Of a stretch of DNA of 64,000 bases, positions 9,154 to 16,675 are shown piece by piece. The stretch's first letter is position 1; every line of letters starts with the position of its first letter. Source of the stretch: Brevibacillus porteri (GTDB taxonomy: Bacteria; Bacillota; Bacilli; Brevibacillales; Brevibacillaceae); NCBI RefSeq assembly GCF_003013475.1, contig NZ_PXZO01000017.1:1-64000 (forward strand), written 5' to 3'. The notes below the pieces were generated by a model. That model searched no databases and was not told where the DNA came from. It saw only the letters and a program-made list of their open reading frames with translations. Both the position numbers and the translations under genes were made by a program.

Positions 9154-9290
9154 TCGAGTCGCCCCTTTCTATTTATGTAATATTCAGGCAATAAAACCTT
9201 AAAAAAACGTATCACATCGGACGAGATCCCAACATAAAAAATGGCTGAACCGTACAAAAACAAGCACAAGCTGCACCATCCTCGTTTGAG

Positions 9291-9304
9291 TGTAAGCGTG
9301 TTCA
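9291..9304. promoter_or_regulatory. cre-like (CcpA) site upstream of cstA
   Basis: TGTAAGCGTGTTCA matches the Gram-positive cre consensus TGWAARCGYTWNCW at 13 of 14 positions. It lies about 140 bp upstream of the cstA start and about 107 bp before the plus-strand gene at 9411. CcpA control of a carbon-starvation gene is biologically expected, but binding is inferred. Confidence 0.5.
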
Positions 9305-9410
9305 ATTTTGGGACGTAGAAAGTCTCCGCCCCGAGTCTGATCCAAACTCCTCCACAATATGTTAAAGTTATACATAAATTGGTATGGAAATCAAAAAGGA
9401 GAATACGCAC

Positions 9411-9896
9411 ATGCGACGAATCGGGGGTTACATCATTATCGGAATCGGAGCGATTTTTGTTCTGGCAACCTACCTGAACATTCCGCTCGCGATAGATTTG
9501 CTATGGCCAGTCTTTCTTCTCATTCCAGCAATCGGGTTTCATATTTTCTTCTTTATGAATCCGCAGCCAAATCGAGCTGGATTACTCGTTCCTGGCGGGA
9601 TCTTGCTCGTCTACGCTCCGCTCTTCTTTTTCAGTCAGCTATTTTTGGGCGGTGATATGAGCACAACGTGGCCCTTTTTCCTCATTGGTCCTGCCGTTGG
9701 GCTTACCGAGCTGTACATATTCGGCAATCGCAAACCCGCTCTCTTGATCCCAATTGGTATCCTCACCGTCATTGCCATCGTGTTTTTGATCGCGAATCTG
9801 GCGTCCACCCAAGTAGGCGGCATCCTTGGCTTGCTCCTGATCGTATTGGGCGGAATTATGGTGACGCGTAAGAAAAACGATCACTATCCCATGTAA
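9411..9896 (+). CDS. Small multi-spanning membrane protein, LiaF-TM-like
   Basis: About 161 residues and almost entirely hydrophobic, with five or six short membrane segments arranged as repeated helix pairs and a basic C-terminus (TRKKNDHYPM). The pattern resembles the LiaI/LiaF-type transmembrane domain (DUF5668-like) of Firmicute envelope proteins. I chose the ATG at 9411 because AAAAAGGAG precedes it by 8 nt; an upstream in-frame ATG at 9384 has no such site. It sits between cstA and the LytS/LytTR genes but is transcribed against both. The function is unknown. Confidence 0.75.
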   Translation: MRRIGGYIIIGIGAIFVLATYLNIPLAIDLLWPVFLLIPAIGFHIFFFMNPQPNRAGLLVPGGILLVYAPLFFFSQLFLGGDMSTTWPFFLIGPAVGLTELYIFGNRKPALLIPIGILTVIAIVFLIANLASTQVGGILGLLLIVLGGIMVTRKKNDHYPM

Positions 9897-9903
9897 GCAG
9901 TCG

Positions 9904-9956
9904 AAAAAAACAGACCAATCCTCCCCTCCCAAACGGGACGCAGGATTGGTCTGTTT
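9904..9956. terminator. Bidirectional terminator
   Basis: AAACAGACCAATCCT (from 9908) pairs with GGATTGGTCTGTTT (ending 9956). It serves both the plus-strand membrane gene and the minus-strand LytTR gene. Confidence 0.88.
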
Positions 9957-9959
9957 CCT

Positions 9960-10742
9960 TTAAAACCCCAGTCGTTTCTTCAATTCCTTCACGACATTGC
10001 GGCTAACAGGCACTTCTGTTTTGCGATGATCTTCCATGACTAGATGAATCGAGCCTTTGAACCAAGGAACGAGCTCTGCCGTTTTGGATAAATTGACAAT
10101 AAAAGCGCGATGCGTCCGAAAAAACTGCTGGCGTGACAGCCTGTTCTCCAGCTCCTGCAGCGTAAACGTGGTCGCATATTGCTCACCAGCTGTATAAATG
10201 CTCGCATACCTTCCTTCCAAGGTGGCATAGACGATTTCATTTGGATCAATCAGCATGATCTTTCCGTTTTTTTCCACCGGGACTCGACGCGGCTGAGTAT
10301 CGACCAGCACATTTTGCAGAAGAGACTGTAGCCTTTCCTCCAGCAGTGGTGACGCGTCCAATGCAGGCTCACTTTTCCGCCTCATTTTTCGTACCCGATT
10401 CATCGTCTTTTCCAGACGCATTTCGCTGAACGGCTTGACAATATAATCAACGGCTTCCGCCTCAAATGCTCGAACCGCATGAAATTCATACGCACTTGCA
10501 AAGATGATGACAGGTGGATTGACCATGGATTCCAGAAGCTCCTGCCCCACATCGACGCCATCCCTGTCCTGCAAATGGATGTCCAAAAAAACCGCATCCG
10601 GCTCAGTCTGAAGAACCGCTTCCAACGCCTCTTCCCCGCTGCCCGCCTCTCCTACTACGGACACTTCCGAGAACTGCTCCAGCAAATACCGCAGTTCTTC
10701 TCTGGCTGGCGTCTCATCATCGACGATGAACACTTTGAGCAC
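9960..10742 (-). CDS. lytT: LytTR-family response regulator
   Basis: Response regulator of 260 residues. The receiver domain (1-125) has the acidic pocket VDDE, phospho-acceptor aspartate in AVFLDIHL and lysine in VDYIVKPF. A LytTR DNA-binding domain (about 155-255) contains the conserved HRAFIVNL. LytTR proteins bind tandem short repeats. The GTG start overlaps the end of the kinase gene by 26 bp, so the two are co-translated. Such pairs (BtsSR, YpdAB, B. subtilis LytST) respond to pyruvate or membrane state. The nearby cstA gene is the obvious candidate target. Confidence 0.92.
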   Translation of the reverse strand: MLKVFIVDDETPAREELRYLLEQFSEVSVVGEAGSGEEALEAVLQTEPDAVFLDIHLQDRDGVDVGQELLESMVNPPVIIFASAYEFHAVRAFEAEAVDYIVKPFSEMRLEKTMNRVRKMRRKSEPALDASPLLEERLQSLLQNVLVDTQPRRVPVEKNGKIMLIDPNEIVYATLEGRYASIYTAGEQYATTFTLQELENRLSRQQFFRTHRAFIVNLSKTAELVPWFKGSIHLVMEDHRKTEVPVSRNVVKELKKRLGF

Positions 10743-12444
10743 TGACGTTCACCCCTATCGGTAATTGTATGGTGCATGTTGTGCCGCTTCCGCTTTTGCT
10801 CTCGATCACGATTCCATACGGTTCTCCGTAGATCGACTGGAGACGGCTTTTTACATTGGCAAGACCGATCCCAGATAATTGCCGCCCTGCACTCTTCTCA
10901 GCTAGGGCTGGCTTGAATGGGTCCACTTCCATTCCGACTCCATTATCTGCCACTGTCAGTTCGACGATTTGCTTTTCTTTGCGCCGTGCACGAATCACTA
11001 CGGTTCCCCCTTCACGCTTGGGCAACAGCCCGTGCTTGACCGCATTTTCTACCAGGGGCTGCAAAATCAGTCCTGGTACGGTAAACCGCTCTACACCATC
11101 CTCGATGTCGTACTCTACATGGAGCTTGTCTCCGAACCTCGCACGTTCGATGGCCAGATACGCTTCGATATGCTCCAGCTCACGCGCCAGACTGACATAT
11201 CCGCCAGAGTCATGCAAATTTCGCCGGAAGTACTCCCCCAAATGAATCAACAGTTCGCGCGCCTGTTCGGGACGGAAGCGAATAAATGAAACGATCGTAT
11301 TGAGCGCATTGAACAAGAAATGCGGATTGATCTGCGCATGCAAGGCTCTGATTTCTGCATCTGCCAACAGGCGGGACTGCTTTTCCAGCTCAGCCAGTTC
11401 GAGCTGACTCGATATCAGGTTCCCTAATCCGCGTACGAGTTCCAAGTCCACTGCTGACAATTTGCGTGAGCGATCCTGATACAGCTTGAGTACACCCGCC
11501 ACTTCACGTCTTCGCATCAGGGGGACAAGGATCGCATAGCGCAAGGAACAATTCGTCTCCCTGCACCCAATCTCTTCCTTCGTCTGCGCAATCTTCACTT
11601 CTTTGGTCGATAAAACTTCACGGGTCGCCTTGGTCGTTATGCCTTCTCCCACTACGTGATGGGACGAGCCTGCGCCAACATGCGCAAGCACAGAGCGCGT
11701 ATCGGTAATCGCAACCGCTGCTACACGCGTCGTGCGCAATATTTCCTCCGCTACCTTTTGAGCTGAGTCGTACGTCAGTCCTTGGCGCAAGTAAGACAGC
11801 GTTTTGTCCGCTACTTGCAGCGTTCGCTGGGCTTGGAGCGCGCCAATCCGATCTTCTTCCTTTTTGGCTAAATCAATAATAATGATCAAAATAGCAATCC
11901 CGACTGAGTTGACGACAGACATCGGTACACTAATAGCCTGCACCAATGCCAAAGCGTCAGCGTAAGGACGTGCGACGAGCAAAACAATTCCCATTTGCAG
12001 CCACTCCGCCAAGAAACCAACAACGAGTGCTGTCGTCCACCCGATTTTTTTGCTGCGGTTACGGCGGAACTGATAGATTAATCCCGCAAACAAGCCCTCG
12101 CTTATCGTCGAGATGGCACATGCCAAGTCCGTAAAGCCCCCCAAAGAATAGCGATGTATCCCGGCAATCAGCCCCGTCATTAGCCCTACCCAAGGACCAG
12201 CCAGCAAGCCTGCCACAACGGTCCCGATCACACGTGAATTCGCAATCGCATCCTGATACCAGATGCCATTGTATGTACCCAGTATGGAAATAGCGGAAAA
12301 AATGACGACCATTAGTGCTTTTTCTCGCCACGTCGCTTGCTGGTTCAATATGCTGCGGAATGCACGTACACGTGTAAACAGCAAGGCCACCACGATCAAA
12401 ACAGCCGTCCGCTCCGTCAATGGAACCATTAATGCCATATTCAT
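10717..12444 (-). CDS. lytS: LytS-type sensor histidine kinase
   Basis: About 575 residues. The N-terminal 5TM-5TMR_LYT sensor region (about 1-200) shows the typical NSRVIGTVVAGLLAGPWVGLMTGLIAG stretch. A GAF-like domain (about 230-355) is followed by a His_kinase module with phospho-acceptor histidine in QINPHFLFNALN and an HATPase_c domain (DNGVGM, GIGLANVKSRL). The start at 12444 is preceded by GAGAGGGA; an upstream in-frame ATG lacks a site. Relatives sense pyruvate, which fits the neighbouring CstA transporter. The GAF domain includes CRETNCSLRYA, a cysteine pair that could bind a ligand. Confidence 0.92.
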   Translation of the reverse strand: MNMALMVPLTERTAVLIVVALLFTRVRAFRSILNQQATWREKALMVVIFSAISILGTYNGIWYQDAIANSRVIGTVVAGLLAGPWVGLMTGLIAGIHRYSLGGFTDLACAISTISEGLFAGLIYQFRRNRSKKIGWTTALVVGFLAEWLQMGIVLLVARPYADALALVQAISVPMSVVNSVGIAILIIIIDLAKKEEDRIGALQAQRTLQVADKTLSYLRQGLTYDSAQKVAEEILRTTRVAAVAITDTRSVLAHVGAGSSHHVVGEGITTKATREVLSTKEVKIAQTKEEIGCRETNCSLRYAILVPLMRRREVAGVLKLYQDRSRKLSAVDLELVRGLGNLISSQLELAELEKQSRLLADAEIRALHAQINPHFLFNALNTIVSFIRFRPEQARELLIHLGEYFRRNLHDSGGYVSLARELEHIEAYLAIERARFGDKLHVEYDIEDGVERFTVPGLILQPLVENAVKHGLLPKREGGTVVIRARRKEKQIVELTVADNGVGMEVDPFKPALAEKSAGRQLSGIGLANVKSRLQSIYGEPYGIVIESKSGSGTTCTIQLPIGVNVSAQSVHRR

Positions 12445-12554
12445 TGGTTGATCCCTCTCAATCGCTGCCCGATGATTCCTGTTCGTTTCTATCACTAATC
12501 AAAATATTCACTTTTCACATCGTATTTCCCTTTAGATTCTCCTTCTTTCCTAGC

Positions 12555-12586
12555 AAAAAAGGTTGCCGAAGTGATTTCGACAACCC
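12555..12586 (-). terminator. Terminator of the GNAT gene
   Basis: On the minus strand GGTTGTCGAA pairs with TTCGGCAACC and is followed by a T6 run. Confidence 0.85.
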
Positions 12587-12604
12587 ATAGATACGCGTAT
12601 CGTT

Positions 12605-13432
12605 TTAATATTCGAACTCCAGTATTTTACACTTTTCCTTAGGCGCAAACCCTAGCTTTGTCCCCAGACGTACCGATTCCTCGTTGGTTTCCAGAGTGGT
12701 CCAGTGCGGTGTCAGTCCATGTTCCATGCAATGCTCCATGTACGCCGCGCAAGCAAGCGTAGCAAAGCCTTTGTTCATGTCGGCTTCCTCGTACGTTTCC
12801 ACGCTAATTTCATGGTCACGCTCATGGACACAGCAAGACAGGCAAGCACTCACAATCCTATTTCCTTTACATACGCAGAATCCTACACCCCACTGCAAAA
12901 AATCATCCACCGAATGATAGAATTCTTCTACAACCTCTATCAAGATGTTGTCAGGGTCGTTTTCAATGACACCTGCATTGATTCTTTTCAAAGTGTATCC
13001 TTCAGGCAGAGGGCGGTAGCTGATCTTTCGCGCTTGGAATTGCTCGGGATTGAACTGGTAGTAATACTCCCAATCCGTTTCTATCTCTCGATGCGAGATC
13101 GCTTTGGTTACTGCCTCCTCCCACGCTTCATCAGGCACAACTGCCAGAAAATGAGTGCCCCCGCACGATTCAGTCGTATATCTGCGCAATTCTCCCTCAA
13201 TAAAGGTACCCAGGTCCACTGTGAACGCTTCATTGGCAGCATCCCCTACGAAGATACTGATCACGCCGGTTTGATCGACCAATGCTGTCCGGGGCTGCTC
13301 CACATCATCTACGTAAATCGCTCCTCGATTTGTCCCATTGATAATCGCATGGATGGTCAAGTTGTTTACGTTATCAGGTGATAGCAACGTCTTGATTTTT
13401 GCATATTCCTTTGGTTCCAATCGACGAATCAT
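12605..13432 (-). CDS. GNAT family acetyltransferase
   Basis: A 275-residue protein whose C-terminal half (about 150-275) has the GNAT fold: the acceptor-region strand EISVETYEEADMNKGFATLACAAYMEHCMEHG, with an acetyl-CoA loop in place of the canonical RGxG, then TNEESVRLGTKLGF. The N-terminal half is a degenerate GNAT-like region, as in the two-lobed GNAT_acetyltran group that includes the Bacillus ZmaR antibiotic-resistance enzyme. The substrate is unknown. It starts 42 nt after the ECF sigma factor stop, so the two probably form one operon, making the enzyme a candidate output of that sigma factor. Confidence 0.78.
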   Translation of the reverse strand: MIRRLEPKEYAKIKTLLSPDNVNNLTIHAIINGTNRGAIYVDDVEQPRTALVDQTGVISIFVGDAANEAFTVDLGTFIEGELRRYTTESCGGTHFLAVVPDEAWEEAVTKAISHREIETDWEYYYQFNPEQFQARKISYRPLPEGYTLKRINAGVIENDPDNILIEVVEEFYHSVDDFLQWGVGFCVCKGNRIVSACLSCCVHERDHEISVETYEEADMNKGFATLACAAYMEHCMEHGLTPHWTTLETNEESVRLGTKLGFAPKEKCKILEFEY

Positions 13433-13474
13433 CGCAATTTCGGCCCTTTCTCTCTCTTTTGGTCATCTGTGTAC

Positions 13475-14077
13475 TTATGCGGCTGATAGCGGAGCGAAGT
13501 CATCCAGACTCAGCTTCCGCACGAAAGTCGGGTCATCGTCCACGTTCCTTTCCTGGGAGGATTCCAGCTCTTCTGCAAGCAGCACACGAGCCCGGTGCAG
13601 CCGGGATTTCACTGTGCCTTCTGGGACACCTACTCGCAAGGCGACTTGCTTGATCGGCAAATCCTCGTAATAGTGAAGCCAAACAACGATGCGCAGCTCA
13701 TGCTCCAGCTTCCATACTGCCTCTGTTAGTTCAATAGCTTCGTAGGGAGCCTGTACCGATTTTCTCTCTATTTGTAGCGGAGACAGCTCTACGGTTGGAC
13801 TTCGTTTCTTTTTTCGCTGCCATTGTCTGCATTCGTTTATGAGAATTTGGATCACCCATGTTTTAAAATAAGCAGGCTCTCGCAGCGTTCGGATGGCTCT
13901 GAATGCTTTCATCACCGTATCCTGCACCACATCGGCACAATCCTCATCCCGCCCGACATAGGTTCGTGCCACACCATACAAGGTACGCTCGTACAATTGA
14001 ATGACTCTGGCAAAAGCTTCTACGCTACCGTCCTGCGCTAGCTGAATGTCTTGCTGAACTTCCATCTTGACGCTCAC
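13475..14077 (-). CDS. ECF-type RNA polymerase sigma factor
   Basis: About 200 residues with sigma-2 (residues about 20-85, ending in YFKTWVIQILINECRQWQRKKKR) and sigma-4 (about 115-170, VWLHYYEDLPIKQVALRVGVPEGTVKSRLHRAR). I chose the GTG at 14077 because GGAGGT lies 9 nt upstream. An acidic tail of about 30 residues (QERNVDDDPTFVRKLSLDD) follows sigma-4. No anti-sigma factor is encoded next to it; the downstream gene is a GNAT enzyme. It may therefore be controlled by its own expression or by a distant partner. Confidence 0.9.
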   Translation of the reverse strand: MSVKMEVQQDIQLAQDGSVEAFARVIQLYERTLYGVARTYVGRDEDCADVVQDTVMKAFRAIRTLREPAYFKTWVIQILINECRQWQRKKKRSPTVELSPLQIERKSVQAPYEAIELTEAVWKLEHELRIVVWLHYYEDLPIKQVALRVGVPEGTVKSRLHRARVLLAEELESSQERNVDDDPTFVRKLSLDDFAPLSAA

Positions 14078-14182
14078 ATTGCATAAACCTCCTTTTATCT
14101 CCAATATTTGGTTCCTATTAGTATAGATGATAGAGGCGGTCATATGGTTCATGAGATTTTATTTTTTCTGCTCCGCAAATAG

Positions 14183-14224
14183 AAAAAGACCATCCCTTCA
14201 GCTTTTTTAGCTTGAGATGGTCTT
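14183..14224 (-). terminator. Terminator of hppD
   Basis: AAGACCATC and GATGGTCTT form the base of a stem, with a T-run on the minus strand just after the hppD stop. Confidence 0.8.
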
Positions 14225-14247
14225 GTCATACTCGTTACATCAATAAA

Positions 14248-15339
14248 TTACAGGTTACCTCTGCGCTCCTGTTCGCGCTCCAGCGCCTCGAACAGTGCCT
14301 TGAAGTTGCCATTCCCGAAGCCGCGTGCTCCTTTGCGCTGGATAATCTCGATGAACAACGTCGGGCGGTCTACAATCGGCTTGCTGAACAGCTGCAAGAG
14401 ATAGCCTTCGTCGTCTCTATCGACCAAGACACCCAGCTTTCTCAGCGCCTCGATATCTTCATCAATTTCCCCTACACGCTCTTTCAAATCTTCGTAGTAC
14501 GCATCTGGCACCATGAGGAAATCTACACCGTTATCACGCAGCTTTGATACAGTGTCGATGATATCGTTGGTCAGGATGGCAATATGCTGTACGCCTGGCC
14601 CTTTGTAGAACTCCAAAAACTCCTGAATCTGCGACTTGCGGCGTCCTTCTGCTGGCTCATTGATCGGGAACTTGATACGTCCCGTTCCACTTTGCATCAC
14701 TTTGGACATGAGTGCAGAATACTCCGTTGAGATGTCGTCCTCACTGAAATTTTGTACGGCTGTAAAGCCCATGACCTTTTGGTAATATTCCACCCACTCA
14801 TCCATGACCTCAACGTTACCAACGATGTGATCGATGCCGATGATACCTGTACCCTCACCTTTGACTTGTGATTGGTAAGCTTTAAAGCCTGGGAAGAATG
14901 GTCCGTTGTAATTTTTTCGTTCGATAAAGGAGTGAATGTTTTCGCCGTACGTACCGATAATCGCTTTTTTGACTGTCCCGAATTCATCGGTATACTCAGT
15001 CGGTTCCATGATCGGAATGGCTCCGCGAGAAACGGCCTCCCGGTAAGCCTGCTCACAATCCTCTACACGCAGGGCAACGTCTTTGACTCCGTCCCCATGC
15101 TTTTTCACAAATTCCGCGATCGGGCTGTCAGGCGTAAGCGCTCCACTGATCACGAACGTCATATGCTTCTGCTTCAAGACGTAGGAAACCTTTTCCCGAG
15201 AACCTGTCTCCAAGCCTGCATAGGCTACTGCTTCAAATCCAAACGCATTTGTGAAATAGTGCATCGCTTGCTTGGCATTCCCTGTATAAAACTCTAGGTA
15301 GTCCCAGTCCTGAATCGGGAAAAAATCGGTATTGCTCAT
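14248..15339 (-). CDS. hppD: 4-hydroxyphenylpyruvate dioxygenase
   Basis: Fe(II)-dependent dioxygenase of tyrosine catabolism that converts 4-hydroxyphenylpyruvate to homogentisate. 363 residues, the normal bacterial length, with two vicinal-oxygen-chelate halves. The iron ligands are visible: His in GIIGIDHIVGNV (about 172), His in PGVQHIAILTNDI (about 250), and Glu in TLFIEIIQRKGARGFGNGNF (about 330), followed by the product-gating C-terminal helix. It is monocistronic here, without homogentisate dioxygenase beside it. A palindromic cre-like motif lies upstream at 15422-15435, suggesting carbon catabolite control. Confidence 0.96.
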   Translation of the reverse strand: MSNTDFFPIQDWDYLEFYTGNAKQAMHYFTNAFGFEAVAYAGLETGSREKVSYVLKQKHMTFVISGALTPDSPIAEFVKKHGDGVKDVALRVEDCEQAYREAVSRGAIPIMEPTEYTDEFGTVKKAIIGTYGENIHSFIERKNYNGPFFPGFKAYQSQVKGEGTGIIGIDHIVGNVEVMDEWVEYYQKVMGFTAVQNFSEDDISTEYSALMSKVMQSGTGRIKFPINEPAEGRRKSQIQEFLEFYKGPGVQHIAILTNDIIDTVSKLRDNGVDFLMVPDAYYEDLKERVGEIDEDIEALRKLGVLVDRDDEGYLLQLFSKPIVDRPTLFIEIIQRKGARGFGNGNFKALFEALEREQERRGNL

Positions 15340-15374
15340 TGCCTACCCCTCCGCTTTCTTTTTCAATTATTGAC

Positions 15375-15402
15375 ATTATTTTGTTAATTGGGATTATTTT
15401 GT
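15375..15402. repeat. Direct repeat upstream of hppD
   Basis: ATTATTTTGT occurs at 15375-15384 and 15393-15402, 18 bp apart, in the promoter region of hppD. It may be a regulator site; no regulator gene is adjacent. Confidence 0.35.
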
Positions 15403-15421
15403 CGTTATCTTGAGAGTACAT

Positions 15422-15435
15422 TGGAAGCGCTTCCT
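15422..15435. promoter_or_regulatory. Palindromic cre-like (CcpA) site upstream of hppD
   Basis: TGGAAGCGCTTCCT matches the cre consensus at 13 of 14 positions and contains the perfect palindrome GGAAGCGCTTCC. Two weaker cre-like matches follow within 45 bp (around 15457 and 15466). It lies about 85 bp upstream of the hppD ATG. Confidence 0.5.
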
Positions 15436-15516
15436 CGTGCAAGAGCACGGAACAACGCGAAAACGCTCAAACGCTTTCATTTATTAAAGTACGCATGCGA
15501 GTAACAACTGGATACC

Positions 15517-15549
15517 AAAAAGCCACCGATCAAGTTGACCGATGGCTTT
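15517..15549 (-). terminator. Terminator of the thioredoxin gene
   Basis: AAAGCCACCGATC pairs with GACCGATGGCTTT via a short loop, with T residues following on the minus strand. Confidence 0.85.
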
Positions 15550-15564
15550 CGCTGCGTTTTCCTA

Positions 15565-15882
15565 TTACCTATGTTTGAAAACAAATCGTTTCAGTTCCGC
15601 TAGAGGGGCCGCTCCTACGACTTTGTCGATCAATTCCCCGTTTTTGAGCAAGATGGTCGTTGGCAAACTCATTATGCCATACTGATTGGCGATCTCCGTT
15701 TGTTCATCGACATTGACCTTTAGGACTCTCACTTCGCTGCTATGCTCCCCATCAAACGATTCGAGTATCGGCCCAAAAAAGCGGCATGGCCCGCACCAAG
15801 GTGCCCAAAAATTGACGAGTGTATAGCCTTCGCTTTTTACATCATGTTGAAAGGTAGTGTCTGTCGTGTGGCAAATGCTCAT
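15565..15882 (-). CDS. Thioredoxin family protein
   Basis: Small 105-residue thioredoxin fold protein with the canonical redox motif WAPWCGPCRFF (about residue 27-37) and the cis-proline segment IMSLPTTILLKNGE (about 73). It reduces disulfides in the cytoplasm. It is probably a secondary thioredoxin rather than the housekeeping TrxA, because it is divergent from an Rrf2 regulator with a symmetric operator-like sequence between them. That suggests induction under redox or nitrosative stress. Confidence 0.92.
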   Translation of the reverse strand: MSICHTTDTTFQHDVKSEGYTLVNFWAPWCGPCRFFGPILESFDGEHSSEVRVLKVNVDEQTEIANQYGIMSLPTTILLKNGELIDKVVGAAPLAELKRFVFKHR

Positions 15883-15930
15883 TTGTACTTTCCTCCCCTT
15901 TTTATGTTGAACAGTTTTTCGAAACGACCA

Positions 15931-15944
15931 TTACAGACCTGTAA
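15931..15944. promoter_or_regulatory. Perfect inverted repeat TTACAG-N2-CTGTAA, candidate Rrf2 operator
   Basis: The 14-bp symmetric sequence lies 49-62 bp upstream of the thioredoxin start, in the 290-bp gap shared with the divergent Rrf2 gene. An AAATAACTC direct repeat (15965-15973 and 15993-16001) follows. No gene is visible in this gap. Confidence 0.5.
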
Positions 15945-16172
15945 TATCCTCAATAGAGACAAAAAAATAACTCGCTGTACTTGGATCATTTCAAATAACT
16001 CATTCACAGACTTATCGTATCTATAATATCCTTCAAAGATTTTTTGTGTCAAGTTGCACCTTCCTAAAATGGGCATCGAAAGTGCAGATGATAGCACGAA
16101 TCACTCTTCCCCTTGCTCATGCTTCCGATTCACTTTATGATGGATGTATTAAGTCCATGATTGAGGTGTCTT

Positions 16173-16589
16173 ATGAAGTATTCACAGGCAACAGACTATG
16201 CCCTCCATGCGATGCTCTATCTGGTGGCAGAAACGCCTGATAAACCCGTTAGTGTCCAGCTTTTGGCAGAGAAGCTAGGCGTTTCACAAACGTACCTATC
16301 TAAAATGCTGACGAAACTGGTTAAGGCTGGGTTGATCCATTCGGTCTCTGGCGCAAATGGCGGATACAAGCTCAAACGCAACCAGGATGATATATCGTTT
16401 TTGGATGTTATCCAAGCCATTGAAGGGACAACCTCCTTGTTTGAATGCAGCTTCCATCATGATAGTGCCTGTCTGATTCAACAGGTTGTGGCAGACGCTG
16501 AGCAGCAAATGATGCAGACGCTGAAGAGTAAAAAAATTGCTGACTTGGTCGCACATATCCCCAAACAACCTCATGAGCGTTTGACGTAA
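16173..16589 (+). CDS. Rrf2 family transcriptional regulator
   Basis: About 138 residues. The N-terminal winged helix matches Rrf2/IscR proteins (YSQATDYALHAMLYLV, KLGVSQTYLSKMLTKLVKAGLI, GANGGYKL). In the region where IscR and NsrR hold an Fe-S cluster it has only two cysteines, in ECSFHHDSACLIQQ, seven residues apart. It may therefore be a thiol-based redox sensor rather than a three-cysteine cluster protein. I chose the ATG at 16173, preceded by GAGGTG; an upstream TTG is less likely. The divergent thioredoxin gene is the probable target. Confidence 0.88.
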   Translation: MKYSQATDYALHAMLYLVAETPDKPVSVQLLAEKLGVSQTYLSKMLTKLVKAGLIHSVSGANGGYKLKRNQDDISFLDVIQAIEGTTSLFECSFHHDSACLIQQVVADAEQQMMQTLKSKKIADLVAHIPKQPHERLT

Positions 16590-16604
16590 AACAACTTCCC
16601 TGAA

Positions 16605-16633
16605 AAGCTCCGGCCGCCTCGACCGGAGTTTTT
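16605..16633 (+). terminator. Terminator of the Rrf2 gene
   Basis: CTCCGG, a 9-nt loop and CCGGAG are followed by TTTTT. Confidence 0.88.
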
Positions 16634-16675
16634 CTTCATAATGGTATCGTTCATTCAATGAGAAAGGCGTGAACA

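Noticed and set aside
9205-9260. Possible LytTR-type repeats upstream of cstA (ACGGTTCAG and TATGTTGGG on the minus strand)
   Set aside because: Each matches a relaxed LytTR consensus at 8 of 9 positions, but they are 17 bp apart start to start instead of about 21, so they are not convincing.
15879-16097. A 72-codon minus-strand frame just upstream of the thioredoxin gene
   Set aside because: It fills the divergent control region that holds the symmetric operator, has no Shine-Dalgarno sequence and no recognisable similarity.
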